A stretch of 48,912 nucleotides of DNA from Owenia fusiformis (GCA_903813345.2 CAIIXF020000006.1:35504436-35553347); one strand, 5' to 3'; counted from the first letter of the stretch, positions 20,083 through 32,321 are shown. The notes: generated by a model from the letters alone, not told the origin. A program made the numbers and translations.

Positions 20083-21927
20083 ACCTTTCAAGATGGAGAA
20101 TTAATAGGAAATCATTAAGGGATGTATCCAATTATCAATATTTGACATTTCGTTGTCTTACAACTGTTTATCTTTAAGATAGACACCATCCTTAGACACC
20201 TTGACGATTTAATCTTCCTTAAATCATGAAATTCGGGTTCAAGGGTACACTTAAACTAAAATGAGCTCCGTGCTATGTGTAAACAAATAAAAATTGTCAC
20301 CCAAACCCACCTAAGTTGTATACACAATGCAACGTATCCCCTGACAACCAATAGTTGACGCTGTCAAATAGCAAACACACTCGTGTTTTTTCACGGCATA
20401 CAATACAAATAAATACCACAATGATCGCTCTACAGTAAATAAATACATAGTGTAAAAACCTAGCATCTGAATGCGTTTATGTGGATTATTGAGGCGATTG
20501 CACTTAAAGATATAAGGCGAATAAACATGCAGGGTATTTGTTTTCTATTTTTTTGCAAGTTGCGATCGACACTATGCCGATTTAGACGATAATGAAGCCT
20601 GTGAGGAATAAGGGTACTTATTTGGAGTAGAGATAGCAGAAATCAAAAGGTATGTTGATTCCTGAGTAATAAGAAATAAACAGATGTTCATTCATTGTAT
20701 AGATGTTAATTCATTGTATATAAATAGATGTTCATTCATTGTATATACTCGTACTTACCACTTTCACTCAAATCGCGGCATTGTTATTTCATTATTTCTA
20801 TTTTAAAAATCAAAGCGATAAAAACTTGTCAATAAAAACGTTTTCCCAGTAAAAGATTCTTAATGGAGAATTTCCATAAATTACCATTACCATTTTATCC
20901 ATTTTAAACAAAAAACTATAATTGAAGTTGGGACAAATCTATGATAAGAATATTTTGTTTAAAAACCAATATGGCTACATGGGCGATTGACTACCAACCC
21001 CCTAAGTACAAAAGTATAGTAACGACACGTAGACGGATGTCTCTTTTTATCAAGCTAATGTTGCATTTGCAAATTCAACTGCCGGCTGGTGGATTAGATA
21101 ACTATGTTATGGCCAACTCATATAAATATGAAAAGTAACTGCCACCATCCCATTCATATTTAAATGACTTGGCCATAAAACGTAGATTAAACCGTCAGCC
21201 GACAGGTGAATTCCTACCGCGAACAAGCCATATTTGAAAGATTTGAGATAAATCAAGACCCTTTTGTATGTTATTTGCTAGAATTATTACGCGTACAGTT
21301 ATAATTTGAACATCACTTATGTACATATATTTCTTAGGTGTGTTCGACAAATAATGGTCAACAAAGAAATTGATCATGATTGTAATCGATTCTTAGTTGT
21401 TAAATATTAAACAATAGATATGTAAAGAAAATACTTAACCCAGATATGGATTAATGTAATGTATGTAACTATGCTAAATATGAACTAGATTCCTCAGGGT
21501 AAAAACTTACAAAACGGAAGACACACATCGATGCAGACCGCTCTATCTGGCCTCCGGAACATTTGGTTTGTAAAGGTGTACAATTTGGTCAGTTTACCTC
21601 TCGATAGGTATACCATGTAGGCTATAACTAACGCTCACTTGAAGTTGTAAAAATATTAACAATGATGTAATATGCATAATATTCGAACTGTATTCGCACC
21701 AAAAGAAAAGGGAAACGGATATTTAAGGAATTTGGATACTCATCCTTTGAGAAACGGATATACTGAAGGTACAAACATATTTTTATCAAGAATACTTAGC
21801 TCTTGGCGAACTGAACTGAACATATGCGCTTACTAGTTTGATATTCAATCAATTTTCATACTTTGGTAAGCCAAGATGGTTTTGCTCTCAATAAGAGATT
21901 CGTGGTTTGTGTATTGTGTATTCGCTA
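20083..21927. other. Intergenic, nothing major recognised
   Basis: It contains a small tandem repeat at about 20,684-20,752 (agatgttcattcattgtat, three diverged copies). Remaining frames are short and non-coding in character. Confidence 0.45.
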
Positions 21928-22320
21928 AAAGGACGATTCTCGGTTTGGAGAACGAAGTTCATCAATCTAAATGAGCATTATCCCTGCTTCGGACAAATTT
22001 GATTTTTTTACATAATATAGATTTGAATGTCTTCTTTTGAATAATCATAATTTAATTTGGGTAATATTTCTAGATTTTTCGCAAAAAAATATTAGCGCAG
22101 TACACTGATGAACTTCTTTCCCCAAATCGAGACTTGTATTTTATTGAATCGGTCTAATTGAACCTTATCCCTGCTTCAGACCAATTTGTTATTTTTACAT
22201 CTTGTAGATTTAAATGTCCTCTTTCGGATATTCATAGTTTGATTTGGGTAATATTTCTATATTTTTCATGAAAAAATTATTAGCCCAGGAGACTGTTCTC
22301 CAAACCGAGAATCGTCCTTT
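21928..22320. mobile_element. 393-bp element with 26-bp perfect terminal inverted repeats
   Basis: The left end aaaggacgattctcggtttg continues to gagaac, and the right end is its exact complement. Inside are two direct copies of about 180 bp; landmarks are ttatccctgcttc.gac, tttgggtaatatttcta and a.tattagc.cag. It thus looks like a MITE with an internal tandem duplication. Target duplication is not clear. Confidence 0.75.
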
Positions 22321-23257
22321 GTGAAATTAAGGTCAAGGTCAATGGCACAATAACAAGGTAACATTCATTCATCGAATGATGGTCGTCAATCGAAACTGAT
22401 TTGTCTAGACTTTTTGTGAATACACATGTTATCTTACTCAAATGTGGATTTTTGCACAGTTCAGACATTTGTTAAAGTGTTAGATGTCATTGACATTATA
22501 CTGAGGTTAGTTGTCAAGAAAATGTTATAATTTTCACAATTTGTTTTAACAGCGTGCACAGTCTTCATGTCTGTATCTATGTTTCTAAGTTTTGTATCTG
22601 ATGCAAAAAAGTAATCACAAAATTTGGACATTAACGAACTGCTTTAACTATCTCTGTTCATATAAAAGGAGGGGGGGGGGTTGATTTTTCACTGTAGTAT
22701 TTGTATACTTGATCCCCCAATTGACTGCAATGAATACAATAAATGTTCATTTCATTTTGCACGTGACATTTTGCACGTTGACCCTGCTGTACGCTTTTGC
22801 ATGCAACAATTAAAATTCCAAGAACCATCAAAATTGAATTGAATTGAATTAAATCACTTCCTGACGTACAATAGTACTTCACATTACAACAAACTTTCAC
22901 ATATTTACAGACAGACAAACAAATCATTTATGGAAACACAATGGCTTTGATAACATTTGTATTAATATTTACTGAAATAACGTTATTTCTACGAATAGGT
23001 CAAGTACAATAAATAACACTTTGAAGTAAGGTCAGTCAAGTACTTTTGGCCATTGACCGATCATAATGATCAATGGGATACATAGTAAAGAACGATACGA
23101 TGAAGTGGACATAGAATCCTGAACCAATAAAATTAAAAGTTATGGGGGGCGGTCGGTAGAAGCACATCCAAACATGTTTGATACTATTACAGACTGTTTT
23201 CCATTTTCAGGTTTGTACATAGTTCCAGAATATCATCGATCAACTTTTTGTTGAATT
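22321..23257. other. 5' flank of the kelch gene
   Basis: A G-run lies at about 22,670-22,680. A polypyrimidine acceptor (ttttccattttcag) ends at about 23,210, suggesting a 5' untranslated intron upstream of the start codon. The first untranslated exon is not placed. No other gene is supported. Confidence 0.45.
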
Positions 23258-23871
23258 ATGAGCAGTGATGGTAACCTTCCCCCGGGGTTTAGGGTCACCA
23301 CGACCCCTCCGAACGCTGGTAAATGGAAAGACTCACACGATGAACAGAAAACAGCTGCAATTCAAGCAGCAAGGAAAGCCAGAAAAAATGACAAAGAAAA
23401 CACAACCAGCAATGATGGATTAGTACCAATTCAGGAAACGGATCAATTATCAATTGATGACACGGAACAAATCCAAATTGATGAGATTAAAGATAAGCCA
23501 AAACGAGGCTCAAGATCAAGGCGGGGATCCCTGGCTACTGCGAGAGACACGCCCGGGACATCCCCTTCTCGTTTACGGCGACGCTTATCGAAACCAGGCT
23601 CAGAGAACGACGGCAAACCCAAAGAACCTCCAAAAACAAGCGATGGATTTGAACATCGATTATATCTAATAGATAGAAACGGAACTGGAGATGTACATTA
23701 TTTTGTAATTGACGACTCCGAGGAGAAGCTAACAACTTTAAATCCAGTCACAGAAAAATGGAAATGGTTAGAGAATTATCGAGATTTCGAAGTGGTTGTC
23801 ATGGATAATAAACTTTATGTAATCGGAGGTGCAGAAACAAAGCTAGGCAAAGTGACAGATAGAATGATAAG
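23258..23871 (+). CDS. Kelch gene exon 1: disordered N-terminus and first blade
   Basis: Starts MSSDGNLPPGFRVTTTPP. It encodes the low-complexity Lys/Arg/Ser region, then HRLYLIDRNGTGDVHYF and NKLYVIGGAE, the first blade. The donor is ATAAG|gtattg in phase 2. Confidence 0.88.
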
Positions 23872-26800
23872 GTATTGGCTATTTAGAAGACATATTGTCA
23901 ATAATTATATATTCTTAAAAGTGAATAACTAGCAATTTTTCTTCGTAAATCTCTTCAGTGGTATGTAATTATCTCGCAGCATTATATCTGACTCCAGATT
24001 TCAATAGCTTTCAATAATTCTTAAGGAAGATAGTACTCATATCGTCTCCTGGGGATTATGGTCCCCTTTCCTTACGGCCCTTACTGGCCCTAACTGCGTA
24101 TAAATAATAAGGAAAATAATTGTAATTAGGTCACCATATAAATCAATAGAGAGTAGGACCAAAATTTGATAGGACCACCTACCCTTTTACACCTGTCGTA
24201 GACATTGGATGTTATTATTAGGTAGGATAAGCTACACGTTTTTGAGAGAACGTGAACGTGTGATAATATGACCCCCAGGGATGACAGTCCCCTTCTCAAC
24301 TGATTTCCAGGGACCTATTTGTTTCTTTTACTTACTAGGGCAAGTAAATATTACACATGGTAACTAATACATAAAGGACCACCATTCTACATGTTCGCGT
24401 TTACAAGTTCTCCTAAAACGTGTACCTAACTTCCCTATCATAAATATGATGCGTGAACGTGATGAAACATATCAGACTCTGCAAGTCTGGTAATGGTGGG
24501 TTTACCCTGTTTAAATTCAACAGCCCCTCTGTCATCATGATAAACCATGACATCTAAATTCTTCTCAGCCGTGAGATGTTTCAGGTGACACAGAAAGATG
24601 TTATGAGTATTAGAATGTGTTTCAAGTGAAACAGAAAGATGCTATGCGTATCAGAATGCTCCTCTGTGTACTGGAGAATATTCCGGTTTCCTATATACAC
24701 TCTCCTCTCTCCAGAAAGCCAGACGAGTTTCATTGAATATCCAGCTTATCAAAGTAGCCTGTCAATATTCAGATCCTAATTTTGTTCCTTAATTACAATA
24801 GTTGGATTTGTGAAAGTGGATTTTATTTTAAATCACCAAACACAAAGAAACTATGATAAGTAATTCAAAAGGGCACTTCAAATTGCCAAATTTATTGAGG
24901 GGAGTGTACGTAAATGATGATTGATTAGAGTTCTTGAATTCTGGAATAGCATTAGCTCAATAGTTTGTTAAACTCATCGATCTGATTTCAGATATGACCC
25001 GGTTGAAAATGCCTGGGCTCTAAGGTGTCCCATGCTAGCTGCTAGGTGCAAGTGTGCTGCTGCTTCTGCGAGAGGAAATATATTAGTTACAGGTACGTAC
25101 AAAGCATAATTAAATCCAAGGGCGTACGTACAAGGCATGATTAAATCAGTGGGCGTAAATATGATTAAATTCCCCAGGGGCATACGTACAATCAAGTCGT
25201 TAATAAATCCCAGGGCGTACGTACAAGGCATTATCAAATCCAGGGGCGTACGTACAAGGCATGATTAAATCAAGCGTACGTACAAGGCATATCAAATCCA
25301 GGGGCGTACGTACAAGGCATGATTAAATCAAGCGTACGTACAAGGCATAATCAAATCCCAGGGCGTACGTACAAGGCATGATTAAATCAAGCGTACGTAC
25401 AAGGCATAATCAAATCCCAGGGCGTACGTACAAGGCATGAAAACATTTAGTCCAACAACATTAGACCTAGCCTGGGCCTCGTTTCTTATCTGACATGTCT
25501 TATGGCCCCGGCTAGGTCTAACTTCCATGATGATTTTGCCCTTGTTGCGATCATTTAATCGTTCAGCAGGTTTCGACATGCGGAACTAATTAAACTCCGA
25601 AAACATGGTAATATTACATAAAGAATGTGATTCAAGCATGCATACATACCTTATAAATACATACACACCATCCCGTACCCCCCTTAGACCATATTGATGC
25701 ATAATTACGAAAATATTGGAGACAGGTTTGGAATTTTACGAAAATATCGATCAGCTCCGGTAACATCGAAATTGCAAATCGTATCAGGAATTAACCGTCA
25801 TTGCGACACTGCATCAACGAACAGTAGGTTTGCAATTAATAACGATTTTGTGTGTATACAAGCGCTATATAAATCAATCAAAGATACCTGCTATCCTCAA
25901 AAATGGCTATTTTATTCCGAGTAATCGTGTGATAATTATAAATCTATTTGACAACAATTTCGTTTCAATAGTTTAAATTTTAACCCGGGACGAACAGACA
26001 CAATGAAGGACATGCGGAAATGTCATTTTAGAGATTGGTAAGTTTAACCTCATTTTACTTGTATAAATGACCATTTAATACAATAATATTGTGTTGAATC
26101 GCTTGATGTTATGTGTTTTTATATTGTTGTCAAGTATCAGTTGCATGTTATCGCGGAAAAATGGTTTCGGTGGATCCAAAACTTGCATCAATGGAAAGAA
26201 TAGTAAAGAGGTTAAACTCAATAATGGCCCCAAGAAAATTCTTAATAATAAATAACGCCGTTATTGAGTTTAACGACGTTGAACTAGAAAACATTAGGCG
26301 AGCCAAATGTAAAAAGTCGAGTATTGCCTGGCTCATCCCTGACTGCGTCAATGAATCTTTTCATGCATTCTCTCATAAGAAATTGTACTTGGGTTATGGC
26401 ATGGGCATTGGGTCGATAAAGGATGGCAATGTAGGTTTGTATTTGTCAATATATGTACTATAGCCTTTATTTATTTGTCGATGAATATACGATTTGTCGA
26501 TATGTGTACTAGGGTTTGCCTTTTGTCGATATGCATGTCCCCGTAGATAAATCACTCTTATATGAGCCGAGTCTAAATATGTTTCGATAGACCAATAAAA
26601 CAGTGTTTTGTTTTAGAATGAACAAAAGTAAAGTTGCTGGGTCAAAAGAAAGATGGCAGTGTATGTTTTCTACATTTATAACATCTCTTTTAACGCACCG
26701 CCATCTATCGATCGATTCCCAACCTCCTAGTCAAGCCCCTGGCCAAGTTTTGATGTTTACTTATAGGAGGGGAGAAAAATGACGGAAAGGTGACGGGAAC

Positions 26801-29800
26801 GTGTGAAATATATGAACCGGAAGAAAACAAATGGAAGAAAGCGGGACATCTTCCCAAGCCAAGGGCGAACCATAGATGCGTGGCGGGGACAAAAGAGGCC
26901 TACCTTTCCGGAGGATCATATGACGGCGAAGGACATAATAATTTATGGTAATGAAATAATTTTCAAGACACAAAATGATATAGCGTAACTTAAAGTAAGA
27001 TTTAAAACATGGATTTTTTGAAAATTGATTGATTAGTCATGAAATGTTACCTGAATTCCTCAACATTTGAAAAAATTAAAGACACACGGAATGGTGTTAG
27101 TAGAAGTCCATTCCTTACCATGAATCTTCAGAGGAATGCTGCCCTACACTGACCGCCATAGGGATTAATTCTTCCATTTTTGTTATCATTACGTCTTTCA
27201 TTATACAGGATTTTTGAAGAACATAGGTGGAAGGAGTTGGACAGTCATTATCCACAGAGAATGGGGTTCAATCTGGATAAACATATGATGGTTAATGTAG
27301 ATGGGACACTCTATTTTATAGGAGGTACGTTTACTATCTATGAAAGATACCATTGCGTGCGATATTTATTGTTGTAGTTCCACAAGGATCTATTGTAGGT
27401 ACCCTGATATACATGTATGTTATATTCTCTAATTTTAATTTTAAGGAGTTAATTACAGCCAGCCCGTTCCCACGAAGGGAGAGTATTCATTGCCTGACCC
27501 CCAGGCAAGCCCACGAGACCTGAGTAGTTGTATGTCTGCTGAGACCTCGGATAGGGTAGAATATTTCCGTACCAAAGTTAGATACTCCAACATAAAAAAG
27601 GTAACTTGTATTCTTCACTTATCGATAGATGAATTATTTAACAAAAATCTATGTGACCGTCTTGAACTGACATCCCTGACATCATATTGAAGTCACTGAC
27701 GTCACCGACTTTATATTGAAGTTATAATGGCATTCAAACTTACATCTATGTCTTTTGAGAAATATAATCAAATAGATGATCCATCTAATTCATTATTTAG
27801 AATGTATTTACAATCTTCATTCAAGTTGTTTATCGTAATTGCATGTAGAATTATGATTTTAATATGCTCAGAATAAAGATGCGAGAAAAGGTCTATGGAA
27901 GAAAGACAAACCCACGTCTGGCATAGGCGATGGCCAAAATGACAGGGTAACGCCATGGGGCAAAGGTTTACCAAAAATGAAATATGGGCGTCAAAATGGA
28001 GGCCAAATGAGGATGGGTATGTGTCATGTATTATTTATAAAGTTTGTGTGGAATCCAATCATACAATGGCAAATTCCAGATAAAGGGCTTTCAAAAAGAT
28101 TTAATGAATGTTTGTTAACGCATGCCTGTTTTTGCCCTTTATTTGCATGTGCCAGAAAAACCCTGCATTTGAGTGTGTCTCTGCATATGTGGCCCTTTAT
28201 GCGGATTTTTCCATATGTGGAGCTAACGATTAGTCTATTGCTATGTTATGCTTTTATAAATTAAATTGATGATAATCAAATCAATTAGTATATCTTGTAA
28301 GCGAAATGATATGTAATATAGTGAATTAGATTGTGTGATTGAATTATGTAGACGTAACTGTTTAAATAAATAAGTTATCTATTGATATATTGATTGATAG
28401 ATTTTGTTTAGATGTGTTTGATCGATTGTTTTAATTAAAGGTAAAATCATAGTTTTGCTTCAAGATTGTGGACCCCTGCCCATATCTTTTTGAATTGAGC
28501 AACAGTAAGAAAAAAGGAATATTGTAAAGCTCATACATGTTCAATACAAAAACAAGACGTATAAAGTTTACGCAGTGTTGTATCATAAAGCAAAAGTCTT
28601 TTCTGGGTCACCGCGAATGGCATGATTTCCTCGAGTCTCTTCAGTTGCAAGGCAACCATACTGGGACCGATTCGTGTCGTTCCACTACTGCCCTTGGTGG
28701 GGGCCCGCTACCATACTGTATGACTCCCGGAGTCTACTAAAGCACGTTAGTGGAGGAACCAACCACAGTCTCACAATCTGTCTCCGACAAGAGCAGTCAG
28801 AGAACCAACCCAAGCCAAGGGCCGGTAAACGGTTGGACCTTCGGACCGAGTGTCCGTAGTGCAATGATCAAAAACTCCGTACCTGGGGCTCGAACGCGGG
28901 ACCTCCGTATCCCACCGGACGTTCAACCCACAAAGTAGCCCGTCTACGCCACAAGTCTATTCTGCTTAGGTGTCAAAACTGCTCAAAAATGTAATATTTG
29001 TTCTAATATTTTGCTTGAATGAACATGAACCGGCTCAGTTACTTGTGTTTTGAATTCAAATGACTAATTATAAACGAGGACAATTACCATGCGCTTGCAA
29101 AAGTCCTGACTACTTCGCAATCAAATGACTAATTATAAACACAAAAAAAATTTCCACTCGATTGCTTTCAAGCGCGTGTAATTGGCTATGTTTACATCGT
29201 ATAAAGCTCAGAAGAATAGGAGTGTTTATGAAAATTATGTCTCTGACTCAAATTATGAAAACGGAGTATATCAGCTTGTCAAACTGATTGTCATTGTGTT
29301 GTGCTTCACTAATATGAACTTAAAACCGAAGAGTCATTGGACTTAGTAGCGACTGTTAAATGCGAAATAAAACTTGAAAATAAACAGCTACATTGTTGTT
29401 GGGACACAACTTATTGAAAATGAAAACTCTAATTGAAAGCCCATGGTGTTACCAAATAACATTATGTCTATTGAGTTGTATATGCATGTAGTTTTTGCTC
29501 ATAGATGATGCGTATGTGTGTCCATGGGGTCGAAAAATAGCAGAAAAGATGAAAACACCACGTCAAAATGCCGGTGTTTGCTTCATAGGTAGCTATGTAG
29601 CTCTGTACTGATAGAGCTCACATTTGAATTAAAGTGTTTCACACTACTATACCTAACACCTAGAAATGCATAAGATACTTTGTTTGTCTAATTGAATTGT
29701 TTAATATATTTTTGAAAGTGCCTTACTAGCATCTAATTTTCAACCGATAAACCATTCATAAGGAACAGACAAATAAAAACAAATACATAATCATTACTAA

Positions 29801-32203
29801 TAAGCCAAATGGGTTGCTCATGAACAGCAAATGCAAGGTATAGTAGTGTGTGTTTGTGAAGCTTTGGAAAACACTTTTTTAGAGTCATACTCTCGAACTC
29901 GCTTCAATGCACAGAAACCTCCGTTACCCCTGGAGGTAGTAACTGCAACCGCTTTAAATTTTGATAAGAATCCACTTGCTTGCTTTGTAGTGTACAGTAC
30001 GCTTTTGCAATCTCAGTGCTTTATGCAAATATAGGCTTACATACATAGCATTGGCTTTTCTTCTCACGTACACTCCCTTCAAAAGTCTGGAAACACAACG
30101 CCACCATTGGATCTTGATTAAAGGTAAATGTTCTGAAAGTGCGAAATATCCTAGGCCTGTTTGTATTTGCCAATTTGTAAGATTCATCAAGTCATAACTA
30201 CATCTTTTATGTGACTCGTAAAAATTCAAAATACAAAAAGAGGCTTTATAACGCTATCCAATGGAGTGTCGTGTTTCGAAATGTTTGAAGGGGAGAGTAT
30301 CTCGAACGTCTACTTGGCAGAATAGAAGACTCATTCACCATAATTCATTTAATAGGCTATTAATTTTTTCAAATATGTTAATGCAATCATGATCAATTAT
30401 ACCAATTAACAAGACATTTCTTGTCCCACTTACACATGTAGGTTTTTAGTATGTTTTATTCATATCACGAGGTTTGTATTTTTCTGTAATTTTTGCAACT
30501 ACGAATTATACACAACTTGAATTTAGTATCCTCCAATATTTAAGCACAACACATTTTACTACCTTGAAATCGCCTTGTTGAGTCTGCACTATGCGATTGC
30601 AATCCGTTAACAATTAAATTGATCACTTATTCAAAGACATTTGAAATTATGAATACTAGATGGAACATTTTAGTTGATAAACAGTAAATCAAATTATGTA
30701 TCAAGACTTTAAGCTCTCCTTATGACGTCACGCGTGTACAGGGTGGGCCAAAAACGTCCATATCTTTTATTTCGACATAACCATTTTGAAAATGCATAGA
30801 TTTTAATAAATTTTTGGCAGGATATAGAGTGTGTTCCAAAAGTTAGAAGAATAACTCTACATATCCCGCCATTATGGACATCCATGTATTTTCACAAAAG
30901 CTATATCGAAATAAAAAATATGGACGTTTTTGGCCCACCCTGTATAGTAGTCCTCATTCACATTGATTTACTATATTGGGTCCACTATAAAGGGACCATG
31001 AAACTAAGGAATCATAATTTCTTTGTAAAAATCAACATGTCCGTTACTGGGCCACATTCAGTTAATCTAATAACTAATGTAATTCCGTCACTGCTTTTAA
31101 AGTAAATAAAAAGTATATTTGCCTAGGACCCAAACTATATTTGGCACAGGGTTCTCATTTACAAATTTGCTTCTGTTTTAGGCAATCGGATTTACGTGTT
31201 TGGCGGAAGCAGCCAGACGTTATCTGAAATCAAGCAGGTGGAATACATGAACTTAGACAATAACAAATGGTACAATGCTTTCACTTTAAAAAATGGTAAG
31301 TTATACGAATGAATACGGCCATGGGGAAAAAACAAAAAAGTTGCACAACAGCACATTGAAAGAACAAACACTTATGAGGTAATGAAGCCTAACCTCTTGA
31401 TAGATTATCAAATGGTGTAACTCTAATGTTCATCTATGATAATACATTATACAAGATTCACACATAGGTGTGTCCAATTCAAGCCAATCAGAACATGCTA
31501 TTTCATGTAACTGCATTCCGTTATATAACCAATAACGAACTCAAGGTCACTTAAGTCCAAGTCAATGTATTAGAAATTTAGTTTTTTTGCTATAGAGCAT
31601 ACTGAACCACAAAACAGCAAAACATGCTCATTTCTTATTGATTGACTAAGACTAAGTTAAACGATTGTAATGGCGATGACTGAACTCTACAAAATGATAT
31701 TGATCCTTTGCCACCTTGACCCTTGAAAAGGTTTCATTGAAAATGTATTCTTTTTAGTGATTTCGTATCTTTTAGACGATTTTGTAGAAAATATTTTGCA
31801 ATGTGTGAAAATAATTTAAGCCCAGGACTCACTCACTGTATTGTGTAATAGCCATTCCTTTTAGGCGTTATTTCCTAAAATTAACAGTCGATGCTCCGCA
31901 TCTCGGGCAAATATTGGAAAGCAACACCTTCTAGGAATCGTCATTCCACATTGCACTGAGTCCAGGGGTTCAATCCTCAAACCACACCAATATTGATTGA
32001 ATTGTTTAACGTGTCTGATGCACGAATATGACAACAGCAACGAACGTACACATTATCTTTTCTATATGATGACATGATATCCACTTTTATTTCCAGGGGA
32101 CTTCTCAAACATAGTGTGCGTGAAACTGAAGTTCCCACTAGAGCCTCACGATATGAAGCCAAAAGTTTCTCCAAAGGAATTTGTTATGGCGTTGAATTCC
32201 TGA
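23258..32203 (+). CDS. Kelch-repeat protein, 8 coding exons, 510 aa
   Basis: Exons: 23258-23871, 24992-25092, 26767-26947, 27209-27324, 27446-27600, 27872-28016, 31182-31295, 32097-32203. They total 1533 nt, with every junction keeping frame (phases 2,1,2,1,0,1,1). Residues 1 to about 130 are polar and probably disordered, with a basic Ser/Arg patch (KRGSRSRRGSLATAR). The rest is about six kelch blades, seen by the GG doublets (YVIGG, LVTGG, YLSGG, YFIGG, YVFGG) each followed by an aromatic/W motif (EKWKW, ENAWAL, ENKWKK, EHRWKE, NNKWYN). No BTB or BACK domain is present. Kelch propellers bind proteins, often as scaffolds or E3 adaptors; the partner here is unknown. The exon chain is predicted from splice signals only. 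Confidence 0.88.
23872..24991 (+). other. Kelch gene intron 1
   Basis: No coding signal. A 43-bp tandem pair lies at about 24,572-24,658 (cagaaagatg.tatg.gtat.agaatg). The words gggga.tatggtcccct and ccagggatgacagtcccc recur at about 24,051 and 24,275. Confidence 0.6.
24992..25092 (+). CDS. Kelch gene exon 2
   Basis: Acceptor ctgatttcag, donor TTACAG|gtacgt. It encodes YDPVENAWALRCPMLAARC and NILVTG, the second blade. Phase 2 in, phase 1 out. Confidence 0.88.
25093..25440 (+). repeat. Tandem array of donor-like GTACGTAC units at the start of intron 2
   Basis: The unit (ggGCGTACGTACAAGGCAT plus .atcaaatc, alternating with a aatcaagC version) repeats about ten times. The first copy is the exon 2 splice donor itself (ACAG|GTACGTAC). 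Unit lengths alternate around 25 and 35 bp. The core CGTACG is palindromic. It is non-coding. Confidence 0.85.
26141..26463 (+). CDS. Possible alternative terminal exon or orphan frame in kelch intron 2
   Basis: The acceptor aagtatcag ends at 26140. Joined to exon 2 in phase 1 it reads VACYRGKMVSVDPKLASM onward and is open for about 107 codons to a stop at 26461. The composition is protein-like (EFNDVELENIRRAKCKKS). It cannot feed exon 3, because no donor in the right phase is seen, so it would end the protein early. No domain is recognised. Confidence 0.35.
26767..26947 (+). CDS. Kelch gene exon 3
   Basis: Acceptor acttatag, donor TTTATG|gtaatg. With the carried-over G it reads GGEKNDGKVTGTCEIYEPEE, then NKWKKAGHLPKPRANHRCV and AYLSGGSYDGEG: the third blade. 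It directly completes the LVTGG of exon 2, confirming the 2-to-3 join. Confidence 0.9.
27209..27324 (+). CDS. Kelch gene exon 4
   Basis: Acceptor cattatacag, donor ATAGGAG|gtacgt. It encodes IFEEHRWKELDSHYPQRMG and GTLYFIGG, the fourth blade. Phase 2 in, phase 1 out. Confidence 0.88.
27446..27600 (+). CDS. Kelch gene exon 5
   Basis: Acceptor aattttaag, donor AAAAAG|gtaact in phase 0. It encodes VNYSQPVPTKGEYSLPDP, a polar loop, and DRVEYFRTKVRYSNIKK. The long polar insert between blades is unusual for kelch proteins. Confidence 0.75.
27872..28016 (+). CDS. Kelch gene exon 6
   Basis: Acceptor atatgctcag, donor AGGATGG|gtatgt. It encodes NKDARKGLWKKDKPTSGIG and LPKMKYGRQNGGQMRM, phase 0 in and phase 1 out. 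With exon 5 it forms the fifth blade. Confidence 0.75.
28740..28965 (-). mobile_element. tRNA-derived SINE
   Basis: The minus strand begins GTGGCGTAGACGGGCTAC. The A box TGGCGTAGACGGG (28,939-28,951) and B box GCGTTCGAGCC (28,887-28,897) are spaced as in a tRNA. An unrelated body follows downstream. The 3' end and target duplication are not resolved. Confidence 0.65.
30739..30942. mobile_element. Mariner/Tc1-type MITE (204 bp)
   Basis: Termini CAGGGTGGGCCAAAAACGTC and its near-perfect complement are flanked by TA on both sides (30,737-30,738 and 30,943-30,944). The TA target and CAGGGTG start fit Tc1/mariner elements. It has no transposase. Confidence 0.8.
31182..31295 (+). CDS. Kelch gene exon 7
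   Basis: Acceptor ttctgttttag, donor AAAAATG|gtaagt. It encodes NRIYVFGGSSQTLSEIKQ and VEYMNLDNNKWYNAF, the sixth blade. Phase 1 in and out. Confidence 0.9.
31296..32096 (+). other. Kelch gene intron 7
   Basis: It holds a copy of the aggtgtgtcc dispersed repeat (about 31,466-31,570) and related sequence to about 31,830. No coding signal. Confidence 0.6.
31466..31570. repeat. Dispersed repeat, copy 2 (aggtgtgtcc family)
   Basis: Shares aggtgtgtcc.attc, caatcagaacatgctatttca, gtaactgcatt and caaggtcactt with the copies at 12.45 and 38.90 kb. Confidence 0.6.
32097..32203 (+). CDS. Kelch gene exon 8 (terminal)
   Basis: Acceptor ttttatttccag. It encodes DFSNIVCVKLKFPLEPHDM and ends FVMALNS and a stop at 32,201-32,203. 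This closing strand would complete the last blade. Confidence 0.85.
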
Positions 32204-32263
32204 TTAAAGTATATTGTATTCGACATGTATTAAAAGTGCCAAAAAGAACTCTCTGACTTGATG

Positions 32264-32269
32264 AAATAA
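32264..32269 (+). terminator. Polyadenylation signal of the kelch gene
   Basis: AATAAA about 60 bp after the stop codon, in gatgaaataaaattc. Confidence 0.6.
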
Positions 32270-32321
32270 AATTCTGCTTGAAATGGATTGCGTCGATTTG
32301 ACGAACTGTAAGCCCGCAGTA

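Larger units (their letters stand above)
28017..31181 (+). other. Kelch gene intron 6 (3.2 kb)
   Basis: It contains a minus-strand tRNA-derived SINE (about 28,740-28,965), a mariner-type MITE (30,739-30,942), and a short repeated block caaatgactaattataaac at about 29,057 and 29,122. No other gene is seen. Confidence 0.6.
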
